Positions 1 to 9,800 of a stretch of 64,000 nucleotides of DNA are shown here, piece by piece; the first letter of the stretch is position 1; each line of letters starts with the position of its first letter. Below the pieces are notes generated by a model. That model was not told the DNA's origin and did no database searches. It saw only the letters and a list, made by a program, of their open reading frames with translations. The stretch spans positions 1 to 64,000 of the forward strand of contig CAKSZX010000003.1 in assembly GCA_934526065.1 (NCBI GenBank), written 5' to 3'. This stretch comes from an uncultured Oscillospiraceae bacterium. Lineage in GTDB: Bacteria; Bacillota; Clostridia; Oscillospirales; Ruminococcaceae. A program made the translations under genes and the position numbers.

Positions 1-75
1 TCTTAACCTCCTTTCGTATGTATTTTCAATTTAGGACAGTTAATTTTATCGTCCTATTAAAGTATAGCCCTCCGG
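1..75 (-). mobile_element. Junction with an inserted element inside the ICE helicase gene (edge of window)
   Basis: Reading on the minus strand, the helicase coding sequence is normal up to about base 75, then changes to AT-rich sequence with a stop codon at 46-48. It ends in AAAGGAGGTTAAGA at the window edge, a strong ribosome-binding site for a gene that would begin just outside. A short inverted repeat (AGGAC/GTCCT) lies at about 32-54. I infer the end of a second mobile element, possibly one encoding a recombinase, inserted into the helicase gene. The element itself is not visible. Confidence 0.5.
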
Positions 76-3000
76 TGTAAGTTCAACTGCTGTTACAGTT
101 TCTCCAAAGGTACTTGCCCAAGCATCGAAGTGCTGTAAGTTGTTTTTTACGAGCGTGTTGTACTGCAAGTATCGCTGAATAGTATAGAGTTCCACCATAC
201 TGTTTGAGATAGGAGTACCAGTTGCAAATACCGTTCCTCGACCGCCTGTAATCTCGTCAAGATAACGACACTTCATAAATAGGTCGGAAGATTTCTGTGC
301 TTCTGTCTGTGCGATACCGCCTACATTGCGCATTTTTGTGTAAAGGTACAGGTTCTTGTAGTAATGACTCTCGTCAATAAAGAGCCTGTCCACACCGAGT
401 TCTTCAAAGGTAACAACATCGTCCTTGCGGCTTTGGTCATTAAGTTTTTGCAGTTTCAACTTCACAGCCTTTTTCGACTTTTCAAGCTGCTTAACGGAGA
501 AGTTTTCTCCACGGTTTTTCTTTAAGTCGATAATGCCGTCAGTCAATTCCTGAAGCTGTTGCTCTAAGATTGCTCTCTGCCTTTCAACAGACATAGGTAT
601 CTTTTCAAACTGACTGTGACCGATAATAACTGCGTCGTAATCTCCGGTTGCAATCCTGCCACAGAACTTTTTACGGTTCTTTGTTTCAAAATCTTTCTTC
701 GTTGCCACAAGAATATTAGCCGCAGGATAGAGTTGTAAGAACTCGGCTGCCCATTGTTCCGTCAAATGATTCGGGACTACGAACAGCGACTTGTTGCAAA
801 GTCCTAAACGCTTTGACTCCATAGCGGCAGATACCATCTCGAAAGTCTTGCCTGCACCTACTGCGTGTGCAAGCAAGGTGTTACCGCCGTACAGAATGTG
901 TGCAACGGCATTCTTCTGATGTTCACGAAGTTCAATTTCGGGGTTCATACCATTAAAGGTAATATGACTTCCGTCATACTCACGGGGTCTTATGCTGTTG
1001 AACTTTTCGTTATACATCTTCGTGAGTTTTTCTCGGCGGGTGGGGTCAGCCCATACCCAATCCTGAAAGCCTTGCTTGATAAGTTCCTGCTTTGCCTGTG
1101 CGATTGCTGTTTCCTTTTTGTTGAGAACTGCTTTTTTCTTGCCGTCCTCATCTTCGATATAGTCAAAGATACGGACATCTTTCAAGTTCAGCGTTTCCTC
1201 GATTATCTTGTATGCATTAATACGGGAAGTGCCGTATGTGCTGTACGCTTTTACATTGGAACGGTCATAGCTCTTTCCCTCAATGTTCCATTCGCCGGTA
1301 TATTGAGAGTAGTGTACTTTAATGTTCCATTGTGCATAGCGTGGAGTATCAAGAAATTCAAACATAAACTTCTCAAAGATTTCGGGCGGTATCCAAGTAG
1401 CGCCGAGCCTTACGGATATTTCGCTTGCGGTCAGGTCTTTCGGCTGAACTTTTTCCAGAGCCTCTACATTGATTTTGTAATCTTCGGGATAAACCTCGGC
1501 AGACTTTTTGGCTGTGATAAGTTTTTCTCGGACATTTCCCGAAAGGTACTCATCTGCCATCAAATACTTTTGCTCGGTTACATTTCCGTAGCCGTAAAGC
1601 GGGTTTAAGAATATGACGCCCTTTAAGTCGTAGAATAGTTCTTCTTCGCTTTTGCCTGTAAGCTCACTCATATATTCCATATCAACGGTTGCTTTCTCTC
1701 CCATAGATACGGCAAGTGCTTCGTCCGCCGTATCAACCTCCGTTATCGGTTTATGCGGTTTAATTGTACGCTTAAAGAACATATCTGCCTTGCGTTCAAG
1801 TTCACCGTTTTCGTTGATAACTTCAAGTGCGGAAAGTAGGGCAAAGGAACTGTCATCACCGAATGCCGACACATTGGCTCTGCTGTTAATCAGTCCGTAT
1901 TTCTTTGTATAACCGTCATAAAGGCTGTTGAGTTTTGACTGCTCGGCTTTGATTTCTTCGTCGGGATAATCTTCGGTTTGAAGTTCAATCAGGTTGCGGA
2001 CACAATCTCTTATCGCAACCATACCCTTAATGCGGTTCTCGGCTGTTGCAGATACTATGGCAGGCGACATACGAGAGTTCTCACGGAAATAGATTTTATC
2101 GTCAAGAATCGTGTATGAAAAGTTTCTCACATCCGGGTCTGCCGGGATAGAATTATCTTCTTCCTCAAGGTCATCTTCCACTTCGTAATCGGAAATTTCT
2201 CCGTGTATATTCGCTACCGCTTCCGATAACAATTCGGATAAATCTGCATTTTCAAACGGTATGCAGGTTACTTCTTCGCCAAAGCGACCGCTTACTGTTT
2301 TCATTTCGCCCAGTATCATTTCAGGATGCTCTACAAAATATGAGTTCATCGTGATACCGTTTTCATTTGTGCCAAGTTGTACCCAGTCAGGTTCAATATC
2401 AATTAGCCTGTCACGCTTTTGCAAGAACAAAATATCCGATACGACCTCTGTTCCAGCATTGTCCTTAAAAGTATCATTCGGCAGTCTGATTGCTCCGAGA
2501 AGTTCTGCTCTTTGAGCAATATATTTTCTGACCGATGAATTGGTTTTATCCATTGTGCCTTTGCTCGTAACAAGAGCCATTACACCACCGGGGCGTAATT
2601 TATCCAAAGACTTTGCAAAGAAATAGTCGTGAATAAGGAAGTTATACTTATCGTATCTCTTATCTGCAACTTTGAAATCGCCGAACGGCACATTGCCGAT
2701 AACTCCGTCAAAGAAGCTGTCCGGCACATTGACTTCTTCAAAGCCTTGTGCAGCAATAGAGGACTTCTGATAAAGCTGCTGAGCGATACCTGCCGAAATG
2801 GTATCAAGTTCCACACCGTAAACCTTTGCGTTTTCCATTGCCTTAGGCAGCATACCGATAAAATTACCGATACCGCAGGACGGCTCTAACAAATTGCCCT
2901 CACGAAATCCCATCTGTTCCATTGCTTTGTATATGGCATTGATAACTGCCGGAGGGGTATAAAAGGCGGTCAAGGTGCTTTCTCTTGCCGAAGCGTATTC

Positions 3001-6000
3001 TTCAGGTGAGAGCATAGTGTAAAGTTCTACAAACTCATCTGCCCACGCAGAGTTATTCTCATCAAAGGCTTCGGGCAAACCGCCCCAACCGACATATTTA
3101 GACAGGACGAGTTGTTCTTCGGGTGTGGCAAATCTGTTTTCAAACTCACATTCTTTGAGTACCTTTATTGCTTCTGCATTTCTGCGAAAGCGTTCTTTCT
3201 TGCCTACTTGTTCAACAGGATTAGAACTCAAATCAAAGTTATTACGCTCCGCCATCGGCACATCAGGGTGCAGGTCAAAACTTTTTACCTTTTCTTTTTT
3301 CTTCTGCTCCCAAGTAGGAACTATCGGCTCAGGTTCTTTATCGTAACCGTTTCCGATACGAATACCCTCGTTATACATCTCATCGTAGCTGTCAAATCCG
3401 TTTTGAACGGCAACGATTTCTCGGTAGTCCTCAATCGGAACTTTACCGATATTGGTTGCTACCATATCGCTTCTTTCGGCGTTTTCAATGAGTGAGTTCA
3501 TTGTGGCAGAAGTGCAGTCGGTTAAATCCGGTGTCTGTTTGAAAGCATTATCTGCTTCTTCAAACCATTCCGTACCTACATCGGCAAGAGTTTGATTTGC
3601 GATACTGCCGAGATAATCAAAGAAGTCATCTGCCGATTTGTGGCTTTGTGCCGCTTCTCTGATTTCATCAAAAGAGAGTTCGTTAGTAACATACTGACCG
3701 CCGGCATTGCTGTCGTGGTTGAAGTACATCCAAGTAACGCTTTCTTGCTCTCGGTTAATGAAAAAGGCATCTTCATAATCTGTTTTTTGTTCGGTTTCGG
3801 TATCGTTTTGAGCGATATTTTCGCCTATATCTGCTTTTTCTGCGGCAGGTAATACCGTTACTCTCAGGTGGTCGTTCATTGGATTTTCACGCACTTTACG
3901 GTCAAATTCCAAACGCTCAAACTCTTTGTTAAATAACGGCATTTCGGTATCATAAAGCATTACTCTCTCATCATCAAAAGATAAGATTTCGTATTCTGAA
4001 GCACCGATATATACCGTATCGCCAAGATGATATTCATAGAGTGCTTCCGTTTCTACCTCGTTGTTTTCAATTTCGGGTGGGGCAGAAGAAAGTATTTCAC
4101 GATTTCTTTGCTGCTCTGCAAGTTCTGCTCGCCGTTCTTCTTGTTTTTCAAGCCACTTTGGATACTGCTCCTTTTCTTTTGGATTGAGGTATCTGTCCAT
4201 ACGGATAAGTTCTCCGATACGCTTTTCAACCTGATTCCATTTAAGAGTGAGTTTAGGTGTGTCGCTTCCAAATCCTTTTGAAAGGGTTATGCCTTTTCCG
4301 TCGTGGTTTTCGTCAATACCTGCACCGATAATAACAGGATATGAACCGCCCCAACCGTATTCATTTTTGAGAAAATCTGCGTTTTCCTTTGCGGACAGGC
4401 TCTTTTCAAACTGTTCATAGATACGCATTTTACCCTCGGATATTCCGCTTCCACGGGTGAGAACTGCGTCAATAATCTCCTGAGAAAAAGAAAAGGCAGA
4501 GGCTTTTTGTTCCTCTGCCTGACTGTTTGATATTAAGCTCATCTGCATATCCGTTGACGGTAACGGCTTTATCCTGTCGGTTAATTCTCCCAAAAGCCGC
4601 ATTGCTTCAAAATGCTGTGCAATTACACCCCAATCATAAAAACTCTGCTTTGTTCGGCTTTCGTACTTGCCTTCCCACAAGTGAATAACATTCTGAAATG
4701 TTTTGTAGCCTACCGTTCTGCCGTCCTCCAATGTGAGTTCGGTGTAGTCGTTATTGAAAATACTCTTAACATATTCAGTCCTGTCCGCATTGTCTGTGTT
4801 TCTTTCAAAAAAGTCTTTGATTTCTTCTTTTGAAGCGGACAGGTGTGGGGTAGTGCCGAGTATTTCTCTGATTGTATCGTCTCCGCCGAAAAACGGCAGG
4901 CTCTTGTCCTCGTGTTCTCTGTCGTAATACTCTAATTGAATATTACCTGTTCCTTCACGATTTCCTGTGCCGAGTTCCTGATATTGTTCATTAGGCGAAC
5001 CCATTTCATCATATCGTTCGCTTTCATCTGCTCTGTCAGTCCCTCGTTCTGTGCCATCTGTTTGACCAAGATTTCCTCCAACTCTGTCGCTCTCTGCTGA
5101 ACTTCCGCCAAGTGCTGAGTAAGTGTCCCTTTCGTCAGCAGATTGTAATACAGGATTTTGTGATGTTCTTTCAGATAAGTCCTCCTCATCCTCGACCATT
5201 TGCCGAGAGTCACTTCCGACTGCTGAGGCAATGTCAGGTTTGGAAGATTGTAGTCTCCCACTATCGTGTATGTGATTTCGTTCATCGTTTTGGCTCCTTT
5301 CGTCTTTGTTATCTTTATTGTAATCAAATTGCCTTTGCTCATCAATTATGCGATTTTCTCTGTCCAATGCCATTACGGTTTTGGATATTTCGGAAAGTCC
5401 CATTTCTGCAATATCGCTTGTGGCAATGCCGAGAGCATTAAGCGTATCCTGTGTATTAAAGTTTGTAACATCACGGAAATCGTCGGCTTCAAAGTATTCT
5501 TCTGCATTGATACCGAGCCTTGACATTATCATATATGCCACGCTGTTTGTAACAACCTTTTTGTAAAGGCTTGCAATCATATCCTCGCTGAGTTCTTCAA
5601 GGAAACTGTCCTCACTAATATACACAAGGTCATTCAGATAGTCGGGAAGATTATCTTCGGCAGCATTTTGTGCGGCACTCATTACAGCATTGCTCAAACT
5701 ACTTTTGTTTTCAAGCTCACCGAATGTGCTTTCAAGCGTTTCAATAACACTTGCGGCATATTCATCTCTCATATTCCAAAGCGGAACAGGACGGGAGTAT
5801 CTGCTTTCGTGTGTATCGGATATGTCGAAGTAGTGGGTGAGCCTTTGTCTGCTTCTGTCTGCGTCCTCAAACACGGCAATACCTTTTGCACCTTTATTTA
5901 CCCAACGACCGAAAGAAGTATTCCATCTTTCAATTTCAAGTACAGCCATTGCGTCCGGTCGCTGTGCAAAGATTAGCAGTTGCTCGTCAAAGCGCAGTTT

Positions 6001-6111
6001 GTAGTTTCTGCAAGCCGACTCCAAAAACTTCTGCCAGCTTTTCGGATTTGAAACAACCGTCTTGCAAGTTCTGTCATACAGTTCGGATATGAGTTCGTAT
6101 TTTCTTGCCAT
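46..6111 (-). CDS. ICE-type SNF2 helicase / N6-adenine methylase fusion protein, C-terminally truncated
   Basis: This is the giant DNA-processing protein carried by many Firmicutes conjugative elements. The ATG at 6111 follows AAAGGAGGTG. The N-terminal 250 residues carry an ArdC-like segment (FGRWVNKGAKGIAVF). Residues about 276-394 are a polar, low-complexity linker. A Rossmann methylase-like core follows (LLEPSCGIGNF near 1073, GNVPFGDF near 1138 in place of NPPF/Y). The first half of a SNF2 ATPase comes next (HAVGAGKT Walker A near 1750, DESH near 1911). Family members usually continue for several hundred more residues through the second helicase lobe. Here the frame ends 2021 residues in, just after an ELTPEG motif, with unrelated DNA beyond, so the protein is probably inactive as a motor. 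It is the distal gene of the visible ICE operon. Confidence 0.85.
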   Translation of the reverse strand: MARKYELISELYDRTCKTVVSNPKSWQKFLESACRNYKLRFDEQLLIFAQRPDAMAVLEIERWNTSFGRWVNKGAKGIAVFEDADRSRQRLTHYFDISDTHESRYSRPVPLWNMRDEYAASVIETLESTFGELENKSSLSNAVMSAAQNAAEDNLPDYLNDLVYISEDSFLEELSEDMIASLYKKVVTNSVAYMIMSRLGINAEEYFEADDFRDVTNFNTQDTLNALGIATSDIAEMGLSEISKTVMALDRENRIIDEQRQFDYNKDNKDERSQNDERNHIHDSGRLQSSKPDIASAVGSDSRQMVEDEEDLSERTSQNPVLQSADERDTYSALGGSSAESDRVGGNLGQTDGTERGTDRADESERYDEMGSPNEQYQELGTGNREGTGNIQLEYYDREHEDKSLPFFGGDDTIREILGTTPHLSASKEEIKDFFERNTDNADRTEYVKSIFNNDYTELTLEDGRTVGYKTFQNVIHLWEGKYESRTKQSFYDWGVIAQHFEAMRLLGELTDRIKPLPSTDMQMSLISNSQAEEQKASAFSFSQEIIDAVLTRGSGISEGKMRIYEQFEKSLSAKENADFLKNEYGWGGSYPVIIGAGIDENHDGKGITLSKGFGSDTPKLTLKWNQVEKRIGELIRMDRYLNPKEKEQYPKWLEKQEERRAELAEQQRNREILSSAPPEIENNEVETEALYEYHLGDTVYIGASEYEILSFDDERVMLYDTEMPLFNKEFERLEFDRKVRENPMNDHLRVTVLPAAEKADIGENIAQNDTETEQKTDYEDAFFINREQESVTWMYFNHDSNAGGQYVTNELSFDEIREAAQSHKSADDFFDYLGSIANQTLADVGTEWFEEADNAFKQTPDLTDCTSATMNSLIENAERSDMVATNIGKVPIEDYREIVAVQNGFDSYDEMYNEGIRIGNGYDKEPEPIVPTWEQKKKEKVKSFDLHPDVPMAERNNFDLSSNPVEQVGKKERFRRNAEAIKVLKECEFENRFATPEEQLVLSKYVGWGGLPEAFDENNSAWADEFVELYTMLSPEEYASARESTLTAFYTPPAVINAIYKAMEQMGFREGNLLEPSCGIGNFIGMLPKAMENAKVYGVELDTISAGIAQQLYQKSSIAAQGFEEVNVPDSFFDGVIGNVPFGDFKVADKRYDKYNFLIHDYFFAKSLDKLRPGGVMALVTSKGTMDKTNSSVRKYIAQRAELLGAIRLPNDTFKDNAGTEVVSDILFLQKRDRLIDIEPDWVQLGTNENGITMNSYFVEHPEMILGEMKTVSGRFGEEVTCIPFENADLSELLSEAVANIHGEISDYEVEDDLEEEDNSIPADPDVRNFSYTILDDKIYFRENSRMSPAIVSATAENRIKGMVAIRDCVRNLIELQTEDYPDEEIKAEQSKLNSLYDGYTKKYGLINSRANVSAFGDDSSFALLSALEVINENGELERKADMFFKRTIKPHKPITEVDTADEALAVSMGEKATVDMEYMSELTGKSEEELFYDLKGVIFLNPLYGYGNVTEQKYLMADEYLSGNVREKLITAKKSAEVYPEDYKINVEALEKVQPKDLTASEISVRLGATWIPPEIFEKFMFEFLDTPRYAQWNIKVHYSQYTGEWNIEGKSYDRSNVKAYSTYGTSRINAYKIIEETLNLKDVRIFDYIEDEDGKKKAVLNKKETAIAQAKQELIKQGFQDWVWADPTRREKLTKMYNEKFNSIRPREYDGSHITFNGMNPEIELREHQKNAVAHILYGGNTLLAHAVGAGKTFEMVSAAMESKRLGLCNKSLFVVPNHLTEQWAAEFLQLYPAANILVATKKDFETKNRKKFCGRIATGDYDAVIIGHSQFEKIPMSVERQRAILEQQLQELTDGIIDLKKNRGENFSVKQLEKSKKAVKLKLQKLNDQSRKDDVVTFEELGVDRLFIDESHYYKNLYLYTKMRNVGGIAQTEAQKSSDLFMKCRYLDEITGGRGTVFATGTPISNSMVELYTIQRYLQYNTLVKNNLQHFDAWASTFGETVTAVELTPEGYTLIGR
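4932..5285 (-). CDS. tnpV: TnpV-like transposon protein nested in a different frame inside the helicase gene
   Basis: This complete 117-codon gene lies on the same strand as the helicase but in another reading frame. Its ATG at 5285 is preceded by GAAAGGAG with an 8-base spacer, which is unusual inside a coding region. The product matches the TnpV family of small transposon/ICE proteins along its length: GDYNLPNLTLP near the start, then RRTYLKEHHKILYYNLL, a middle with QMAQNEGLTEQMK, and the ending WVRLMNNIRNSAQEIV. The helicase frame over the same bases is low-complexity D/R/S/G/E-rich, as expected for an overprinted linker. TnpV function is not established. An upstream in-frame ATG at 5345 would add 20 residues but has no clear ribosome-binding site. 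Recognition is from memory of the family, so a profile search is needed to confirm it. Confidence 0.75.
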   Translation of the reverse strand: MNEITYTIVGDYNLPNLTLPQQSEVTLGKWSRMRRTYLKEHHKILYYNLLTKGTLTQHLAEVQQRATELEEILVKQMAQNEGLTEQMKANDMMKWVRLMNNIRNSAQEIVKEQVIFN

Positions 6112-6147
6112 TTACTTGCACCTCCTTTGAATATTGTTATTTGGTAT

Positions 6148-6381
6148 CTACTTTGCATTTGCCTGTTCATCAATGCCACCGCCTAAATAAGCGAACAGCT
6201 TATTAGCTTTGGTCTGCTTCTGAAGCTCAATAATCAGGCTCATATCCGGAATGGTGATACCCGGAATTTTAAGTATGCTTTCCATATCAAGCTGCTGCAA
6301 TTTCTTTTCCGTATTGCAACCTGCGTCAAATAATTTTGTCAGAAGTTTTGTTTTCTGCTGAAAAGTAAAACCTTCTTTCAT
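6148..6381 (-). CDS. Small ICE protein of unknown function (77 aa)
   Basis: I do not recognise a named family, though small genes of this type recur next to the large ICE helicase. I chose the ATG at 6381 because AAGGAGGG sits 8 bases upstream. The longer frame from 6408 would overlap the previous gene and lacks a good site. The product is soluble, with no signal peptide. It begins MKEGFTFQQKTKLLTKLF, carries a KIPGI-x-IPDMS stretch that may form a helix-hairpin-helix-like turn, and ends in a glycine-bearing segment (YLGGGIDE). It lies 36 bases upstream of the helicase start, so the two are almost certainly co-transcribed. Confidence 0.7.
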   Translation of the reverse strand: MKEGFTFQQKTKLLTKLFDAGCNTEKKLQQLDMESILKIPGITIPDMSLIIELQKQTKANKLFAYLGGGIDEQANAK

Positions 6382-6394
6382 TCTCAAGCCCTCC

Positions 6395-6685
6395 TTATTC
6401 AATTTCAATAACTACACGAATGCCTTTATCGCAACTGTTGCAATGTCTGGACAGTTCGGGAAACAGGGACTGCACTCTCTGCCTTGCTCTGCGAATAGTT
6501 TCAAAGCAAGGCAAGCCGTATCCTTTGTAGTTATTGACTATATCTTCAAGCGGTAAGTCTCCGACCCTCAGATAACTGTATCGGTTGTAGTAACAGAGGA
6601 TAAGCTGCATATCGTCATACCTTGTTTCAGGACATTCTTTTAGGATTGCAAGCACCTTGCTGTCAACTGTGTTTTGCTTATTCAT
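6395..6685 (-). CDS. Small ICE protein of unknown function (96 aa, CxxC)
   Basis: The ATG at 6685 follows GGAGGTG. The 96-residue product is soluble and basic, with an LRVGDLPLEDIVNNY segment, an ETIRRARQRVQSLFPEL helix that could bind nucleic acid, and a C-terminal CNSCDKG motif (CxxC) that may bind metal or form a disulfide. I cannot name the family. It is followed by the 77-residue gene and then the helicase with short spacers, which suggests one transcription unit behind the terminator at 6703-6732. Confidence 0.7.
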   Translation of the reverse strand: MNKQNTVDSKVLAILKECPETRYDDMQLILCYYNRYSYLRVGDLPLEDIVNNYKGYGLPCFETIRRARQRVQSLFPELSRHCNSCDKGIRVVIEIE

Positions 6686-6702
6686 AAAGCACCTCCATAA
6701 AG

Positions 6703-6732
6703 TAAAAGGGCGGAGTTTTTTACGCTCCGCCC
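6703..6732 (-). terminator. Intrinsic terminator after the adhesin / membrane-peptide pair
   Basis: GGGCGGAG at 6708-6715 pairs perfectly with CTCCGCCC at 6725-6732. On the minus strand the hairpin is followed by TTTTACTTT. It separates the adhesin transcript from the downstream small genes. Confidence 0.75.
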
Positions 6733-6744
6733 ACTCTGTTTTCC

Positions 6745-6834
6745 TTATTTCTTTCTGTTTTTAATCTGCAAGAAGATAAAGCCGCCGACAATAAAGGCGA
6801 CCAACACAACTGCTACGATTGTTTTAGCGTCCAT
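6745..6834 (-). CDS. 29-residue single-span membrane peptide, coupled to the adhesin gene
   Basis: A 29-codon frame starts at 6834 where its ATG overlaps the adhesin's TAA stop as TAATG, an arrangement typical of translational coupling. The product is MDAKTIVAVVLVAFIVGG followed by FIFLQIKNRKK: one hydrophobic span with a positively charged C-terminal tail. A terminator lies directly after it. It was probably missed by length filters. I infer a role linked to the surface protein or to the conjugation membrane complex, but nothing in the sequence proves it. Confidence 0.6.
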   Translation of the reverse strand: MDAKTIVAVVLVAFIVGGFIFLQIKNRKK

Positions 6835-9800
6835 TACTCATCGTCCTCCTTTTTCTTTTTTCTGAGTGCAACAAATGCTGTTCCTGCAATACCGAGAACA
6901 GAAAGTCCTGCAAGTGCAGTCCACAAGCCGACCTTGCTGTTATCTCCGGTCTTAGGCGTATCTCTGAGAACATTGTGCATTTCCACAACGGTGGTAGAGC
7001 CAACCTTTACGCTTACTTTCTTATCGGCAGGTAAAACATATCCGGCAGACACATTGTCGCTGACTTCCGATACGGTATATTCGCCGATACGAAGTCCCTC
7101 GATAAAGATTTCGCCATTCCTATCGGTTGTGAAGCTGCGGTCATAACCGTTTTCTCCGGTTACTCTGAAAGTGAAGCCCTCAACCTTACCGTCGGAAGAT
7201 GTCTTTTTGATTTTAAGATTGCCTTTCATCGCCTGATTGATAAAGCCGACTCCTGCTTTGTTTTCAACATTGTAGGTGGTTTCATCATTCTCAATAAAGA
7301 CGGAGTAAACCCCCTTATCAAGTTCAAAGCCGTCCGGTGCTTTCGTTTCTCTTACAAGATATTTTCCGTAGAGAAGTTCTTTCATCTCGTAGATACCTGT
7401 TGAGGTTTCATTAAGATTTCCGATAAGTTCATCGTCGTCGTCAAGTTTGCCGTCGCCGTTTACATCTCGGTACACCTCAAAGGTTGCACCCGTAAGTTTG
7501 TTGTCGGGATAATCTGCGTCAACCTTGGTAATCTGAATGTTGCCGTGAATATATTCATTGGTAATTGCAACTTCAACGACCTGTTCGTTTTCGGAAATGT
7601 TCACTTCGTAGGAAGTATCATCAAGGACAAAACCTGTCGGTGCTTCAATTTCTCTTACAATCCAATTACCGTAAGGCACTTTTGCAAAAGAAAAACTGCC
7701 GTCTTTCTTTGATACGGCAGTCATTAAAGCGTGTTCTCTTGTAAATACGGTTTCATCTGCTTTGAAGATACCGATTAAGGCTCCGTTCAATGCTTCGCCG
7801 TTCTCGTCAACTTTCTTACCGGATACAGAACCGTAAATAAATTTGTTTTCAATCGGCTTACCGTCATTTACTTTGATTTCAACCGTTTCGGTATCCTGAC
7901 CGACATACTTGAATGTGAACGGATACTGTGTATCGGAGAGGATATAATGTTTATCCGTGGCAATTTCCTTGATATAGTAACTGCCAAACGGAAGGTCGGT
8001 ATTTACTGTTGCTTTTCCGTTTTCATCAAGCGTGATAATCTCAATCAACCCGTCAGCCGGGATTACCGTACCGCTTGAAGATACAATATCTTCTTTTGCG
8101 TAAAGACCAAAGCTGATATTTTTGATTTCATCATTCTTACCGATACCAAAGATGTCATTCTGTTCAAGCACCTTTTCAAGAGAAATCTTTACTTTTTGTC
8201 TCTCGTTGTAGAAACTGGTTGCGGTTTCTGTTACGGCTACATCCTGACCTGCATAAGTAAGTTCAACCGAATGTTTTTCGTTATTGATAACCATACCGTT
8301 CGGCGCTTTGATTTCAACTACCGTATATTTACCGAGATAGAGTTCCTTGCTCTTGGCAAAGCCGTCCTCATCGGTTGTTACGGTATCGACAACATCACCC
8401 TTACTGTAACGGAGTGTGCCGTCAGGTGTGTAAACATCTTCGGCTGCGGTAATTTCATAGGTAGCCCCTGCAAGACCGCTTACTTTGTATTCCGGCTGGT
8501 AAATAACATCTTTGCCTTCCTCACCGAAAACATTAACTCCAAAGAACACTTCGCCGGTCTTTGTAATGTTGATTGTTCCTTTCTGTGCCATATTCGACTT
8601 ATCCACCTTAATCACGGTAATACCGCCTTCATCACTTGAATTGTCCTGTGTTACATCAAAATATACAGGTGTACTGTCAAGAACATATCCGTAAGGTGCC
8701 TGAACTTCTACAAGAGAGTATCCCTTGCCATATTCAAGCTTCTGCGGAGTTACAAGAGCGCCGTTTGCGTCGGTATAAAATGTGTCGATTGTAGTCGGTG
8801 TAGGATAGGTAAAGGTCATTGATACCTGATTACCGTTCGGGTCATAGATTTTGAACCCTGCACCGGCATAAGGAATGTTCTTTCCGCTTTCTGCGTCAAC
8901 CTTAACGACCTTGATATATGACTCAAAGTTTGCGTTATTGATTAGATAGCGGTAGGTCTGACCGTCCTGAGCAATGAACACATCAAAATCTTTCATAAGC
9001 TCACGACCTTCCCAGCCTTTTGTCTGATGGACGGTATATACGCCATACGGCATATCCTTTGTCTGACCAAATCCGTTTTCATCACAAACAATGGTATCTT
9101 TCTCGTCTTTGTCGGCTTTTTCAAATGAGCCTGACGATTTCAAATACACTTCAAATTCCGCACCCTTTTCCGGCGTCTCAATCTTTGTTTCCCCATCATC
9201 GGTGTGCTTGATGATAGCGATATTGCCTTTCACAACCTGTTCGGTAACATCATTAGGAACAAGGTTGTGTTCAATCGTAAAGCGCTTCGGTTCAGCACCT
9301 ACCTTGTGGACTGTCTTATCAAGAAGATAACCCTCGCTCGGTGTGATTTCTCTTACTGTCCAATCGCTGTCGCAGACATATTCCTTTGTTGTGAATTGTC
9401 CGTTGCTGTCGGTTACATACTTGTCCACAAGTGTTTCGCCTTTGTAGATACCGTAAACTGCACCGGAAAGTTTGGCGTCGCCCTGAGCAGTACCTTCTTC
9501 ACGGTCGCTCTTTGTTACTGTAACGCTGAACTTTTTAAGAATGTTGGTAAAATCTCGATTTGTAACCTCATTCCATTTAATCGGTGCTGTCTGCTTTTCC
9601 GGAACAACATAGCGGATTGCTGTATCCACTTCTTCGAGCGTATATGGCGTGCTTCCGCTGATAAGCACATCTTTGAATGTTGCAACACCGTTTTTGTCGG
9701 TAACTGCGTACTCATCAACGGCAATGCCTGCAAGAGAAGTACCGTAAAGGTGGAAAGTCACACCCTCTACAAGATTATCTTCCGAGGACTTGATAACCTG

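Noticed and set aside
865..1608. 247-codon plus-strand frame opposite the helicase gene
   Set aside because: It is antisense to a long conserved protein, has a cysteine/phenylalanine-rich composition typical of shadow frames and no ribosome-binding site.
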